Part shown: one piece after another, positions 62,699-64,000 of the stretch
Position numbering within the stretch: position 1 is the first letter of the stretch
Layout: every line of letters starts with the position of its first letter
DNA from: Sagittula stellata E-37
GTDB taxonomy: Bacteria > Pseudomonadota > Alphaproteobacteria > Rhodobacterales > Rhodobacteraceae
DNA length: 64,000 nucleotides
Reading direction: 5' to 3'
Assembly: GCF_039724765.1 (NCBI RefSeq)
Contig: NZ_CP155729.1
Span: 62,001 to 126,000, forward strand
The notes under the pieces: model-generated
Told to the model about the DNA's origin: nothing
Database searches by the model: none
The model's input: the letters and a program-made list of their open reading frames with translations, nothing else
Translations under genes and position numbers: made by a program

Positions 62699-63475
62699 TC
62701 ACAGCGCCGCGCGCTTGCGGCGGCTGAACGTCAGATCGCGAAGGATCACCTGGTTCATCTCCGGCCCTTCGAAGATCAGGTCGAGCCAGATCTTTTCCAC
62801 CCGCTTCTCGTTCAGCTTGGTGTAGGCAAGGTCGAATTCGACGTGGATCTCTTCTTCGTTTAGCGGCAGTTCGCGAACGATCTGTTCCGTGTTCGGACCA
62901 TGTTTGATGTTCAGTCTTGCAAAGATTTCAAGGGGTTTCTCCATCTCCACGATGGTCTCGATCCGGATCAGGTGGCTGCGTTTCAACCCCTGCGACGCCT
63001 CCTGCGGCAGGTCGATGGCCAGCGACAGGTAGGACCCGTCGAAGCGGAAGACATCCATCCGCAGACCATAGGCCGCGAGATCCGCCTCCCGCATGTTGCG
63101 GATCTGGCGCAGAGTCAGCTCCGAGTGGACGCAGTCGTGAAAGAGCGTGGCTTCCCCGCCCAACATGCTTTGCGTCTCGACCGACGAGATGCCCGGCGTC
63201 CGCAGCGGCCCGCACCACAGTTCCGGCCGCCAGGACCAATCGGCATCGACCGGGCGCGGAAAGGCCTGATTGCCGATCATCGGCAGGGCCAGCCGCTCTT
63301 CCGCGACGTGGATCAGCCGGTCGAGCTGGGCGCGGAGGCGCCGGGCCCGGTTGCGGCTTTCCCGCAGAGCGGCAATATCCATGTCCGGGGCCGCATGCGC
63401 CGCCTGCGACCAGCGCCTCAGACCCGCGGCAAAGACCAACTTGTCCAGCAATCCCTGCCGCTGCCCTGTTTTCAT
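62699..63475 (-). CDS. DUF6478-like protein
   Basis: 258 residues, soluble. The pattern SWRPELWCGPLRTPGISSVETQSMLGGEATLFHDCVHSELTLRQIRN and AYGLRMDVFRFDGSYLSLAIDLP recalls a lineage-restricted Rhodobacterales family (assigned DUF6478 from memory). Basic N-terminal helix (RNRARRLRAQLDRLIHVAEERL). Function unknown; first gene of a two-gene unit. Confidence 0.7.
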   Translation of the reverse strand: MKTGQRQGLLDKLVFAAGLRRWSQAAHAAPDMDIAALRESRNRARRLRAQLDRLIHVAEERLALPMIGNQAFPRPVDADWSWRPELWCGPLRTPGISSVETQSMLGGEATLFHDCVHSELTLRQIRNMREADLAAYGLRMDVFRFDGSYLSLAIDLPQEASQGLKRSHLIRIETIVEMEKPLEIFARLNIKHGPNTEQIVRELPLNEEEIHVEFDLAYTKLNEKRVEKIWLDLIFEGPEMNQVILRDLTFSRRKRAAL

Positions 63476-63638
63476 TCCGTGCCGTGTCCCCGAGCGTCTT
63501 TTGCATCTTCCGAATACGACCGTTCGTTTCGGGTTCGGAAACCAGTATGGCTTAGACGTACGTTCGGATAAACGCGAAAAACCACAATATTCCTATGCTT
63601 TTCCTTGTACTCACCCGCGCGGCGGCTTCACCCTTCCT

Positions 63639-64000
63639 TCACGGACTGGCGCGTACGATAAGGTCACGCACCTGCCTCAGCATCCGCGCCCCGTCGCGAC
63701 CGGCCAGGGCATCGCCCTCCGGCGCGTAAAGCGCAAGACCGATCATGTGACCGCCTTGAAGGAAGGCACCGCGCCAGTACCGCTTGTCGCCCTCGCTCAG
63801 CATCTTGTCGCCGCCGCCTCCAAGGTGGGCCAGCGCAAGCCCGTCCTGCTCATAGGCCCCCAGCAACGGCGCGCCGGCGGCCTTCGCCAAGGCAGCCGGG
63901 TCCGGCACGACGCCCTCCGGGTCCTTCGGTCCCACGGTTACCGTCACGATCGCCGGCGGCACGTTGTAGCCGGTCTGCCCCCCCGACAGTATAAAGCACG
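63639..64000 (-). CDS. Hypothetical protein, 5' part cut off by window edge
   Basis: The minus-strand frame is open to position 64000, so the visible 120 residues are the C-terminal part. Sequence: SGGQTGYNVPPAIVTVTVGPKDPEGVVPDPAALAKAAGAPLLGAYEQDGLALAHLGG...KRYWRGAFLQGGHMIGLALYAPEGDAL, ending QVRDLIVRASP. Gly/Ala-rich alternating pattern; no family recognised. An internal GTG at 63962 is an alternative start but the upstream frame reads protein-like. Confidence 0.6.
   Translation of the reverse strand, partial: CFILSGGQTGYNVPPAIVTVTVGPKDPEGVVPDPAALAKAAGAPLLGAYEQDGLALAHLGGGGDKMLSEGDKRYWRGAFLQGGHMIGLALYAPEGDALAGRDGARMLRQVRDLIVRASP

Overview
The window is GC-rich (roughly two thirds G+C), densely coded chromosomal DNA of an alphaproteobacterium, almost certainly a member of the Rhodobacteraceae (Roseobacter/Rhodobacter group). 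Evidence is the rpoE-chrR pair with its adjacent lipid/redox operon, lineage-typical families (DUF1467, DUF3775, DUF6478, a DinB with an N-terminal Cys cluster), and a pyruvate dehydrogenase operon whose E3 carries its own lipoyl domain. No rRNA, tRNA, CRISPR array, prophage or intact insertion sequence was seen. Many genes overlap by 1-4 bp, indicating tight operons.

Layout. 1-10.5 kb: end of rnr, a GST/YafY divergent pair, an MltB-type transglycosylase, then a minus-strand run gpmI, EnvC-like factor, CtpA protease, RppH and a small secreted protein; then a MipA-like porin. 10.8-20 kb: carB, cfa and aspS, a 476-bp structured non-coding stretch, a small membrane protein, a hemerythrin and a stand-alone receiver protein. 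20-26 kb: methylmalonyl-CoA epimerase, EI24, nitroreductase, DUF167, an acr3/arsR arsenic module and a TetR/MFS module. 26-34 kb: clpB, pyrF, two tandem related non-coding RNA candidates, Nudix, NfeD/SPFH, dinB. 34-39 kb: the predicted singlet-oxygen module (SDR, DUF3833, DUF1365, FAD oxidoreductase; divergent rpoE-chrR). 39-45 kb: aceE-aceF-lpdA. 45-52 kb: mutL-rmuC, urate hydroxylase puuD, a persulfide dioxygenase/rhodanese pair and a SpoIIAA-like duplication protein. 52-61 kb: a polyamine uptake and catabolism cluster (aminotransferase, GntR regulator, potFGHI, FAD oxidase). 61-64 kb: EamA exporter, two lineage-specific hypotheticals and a gene cut by the window edge.

Regulatory DNA is unusually readable. 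I see a heat-shock promoter at clpB, an autoregulatory ECF promoter at rpoE, a dyad matching the persulfide-sensor operator upstream of blh, paired arsR operators, a 26-bp TetR palindrome, a shared site for the polyamine GntR protein and three helically phased repeats upstream of aceE.

The most novel signals are non-coding: (i) two tandem diverged copies of an RNA-like element with compensatory hairpin changes, each ending in an intrinsic terminator (30.55-30.86 kb); (ii) a 12-bp palindrome occurring as a pair 22 bp apart, inside a larger dyad, at two loci 52 kb apart (9.54 and 62.05 kb); (iii) a four-copy intergenic motif, one copy of which splits the pot operon; (iv) REP-like inverted repeats at convergent gene ends. 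All functions are inferred by reading the sequence; no database search was possible.
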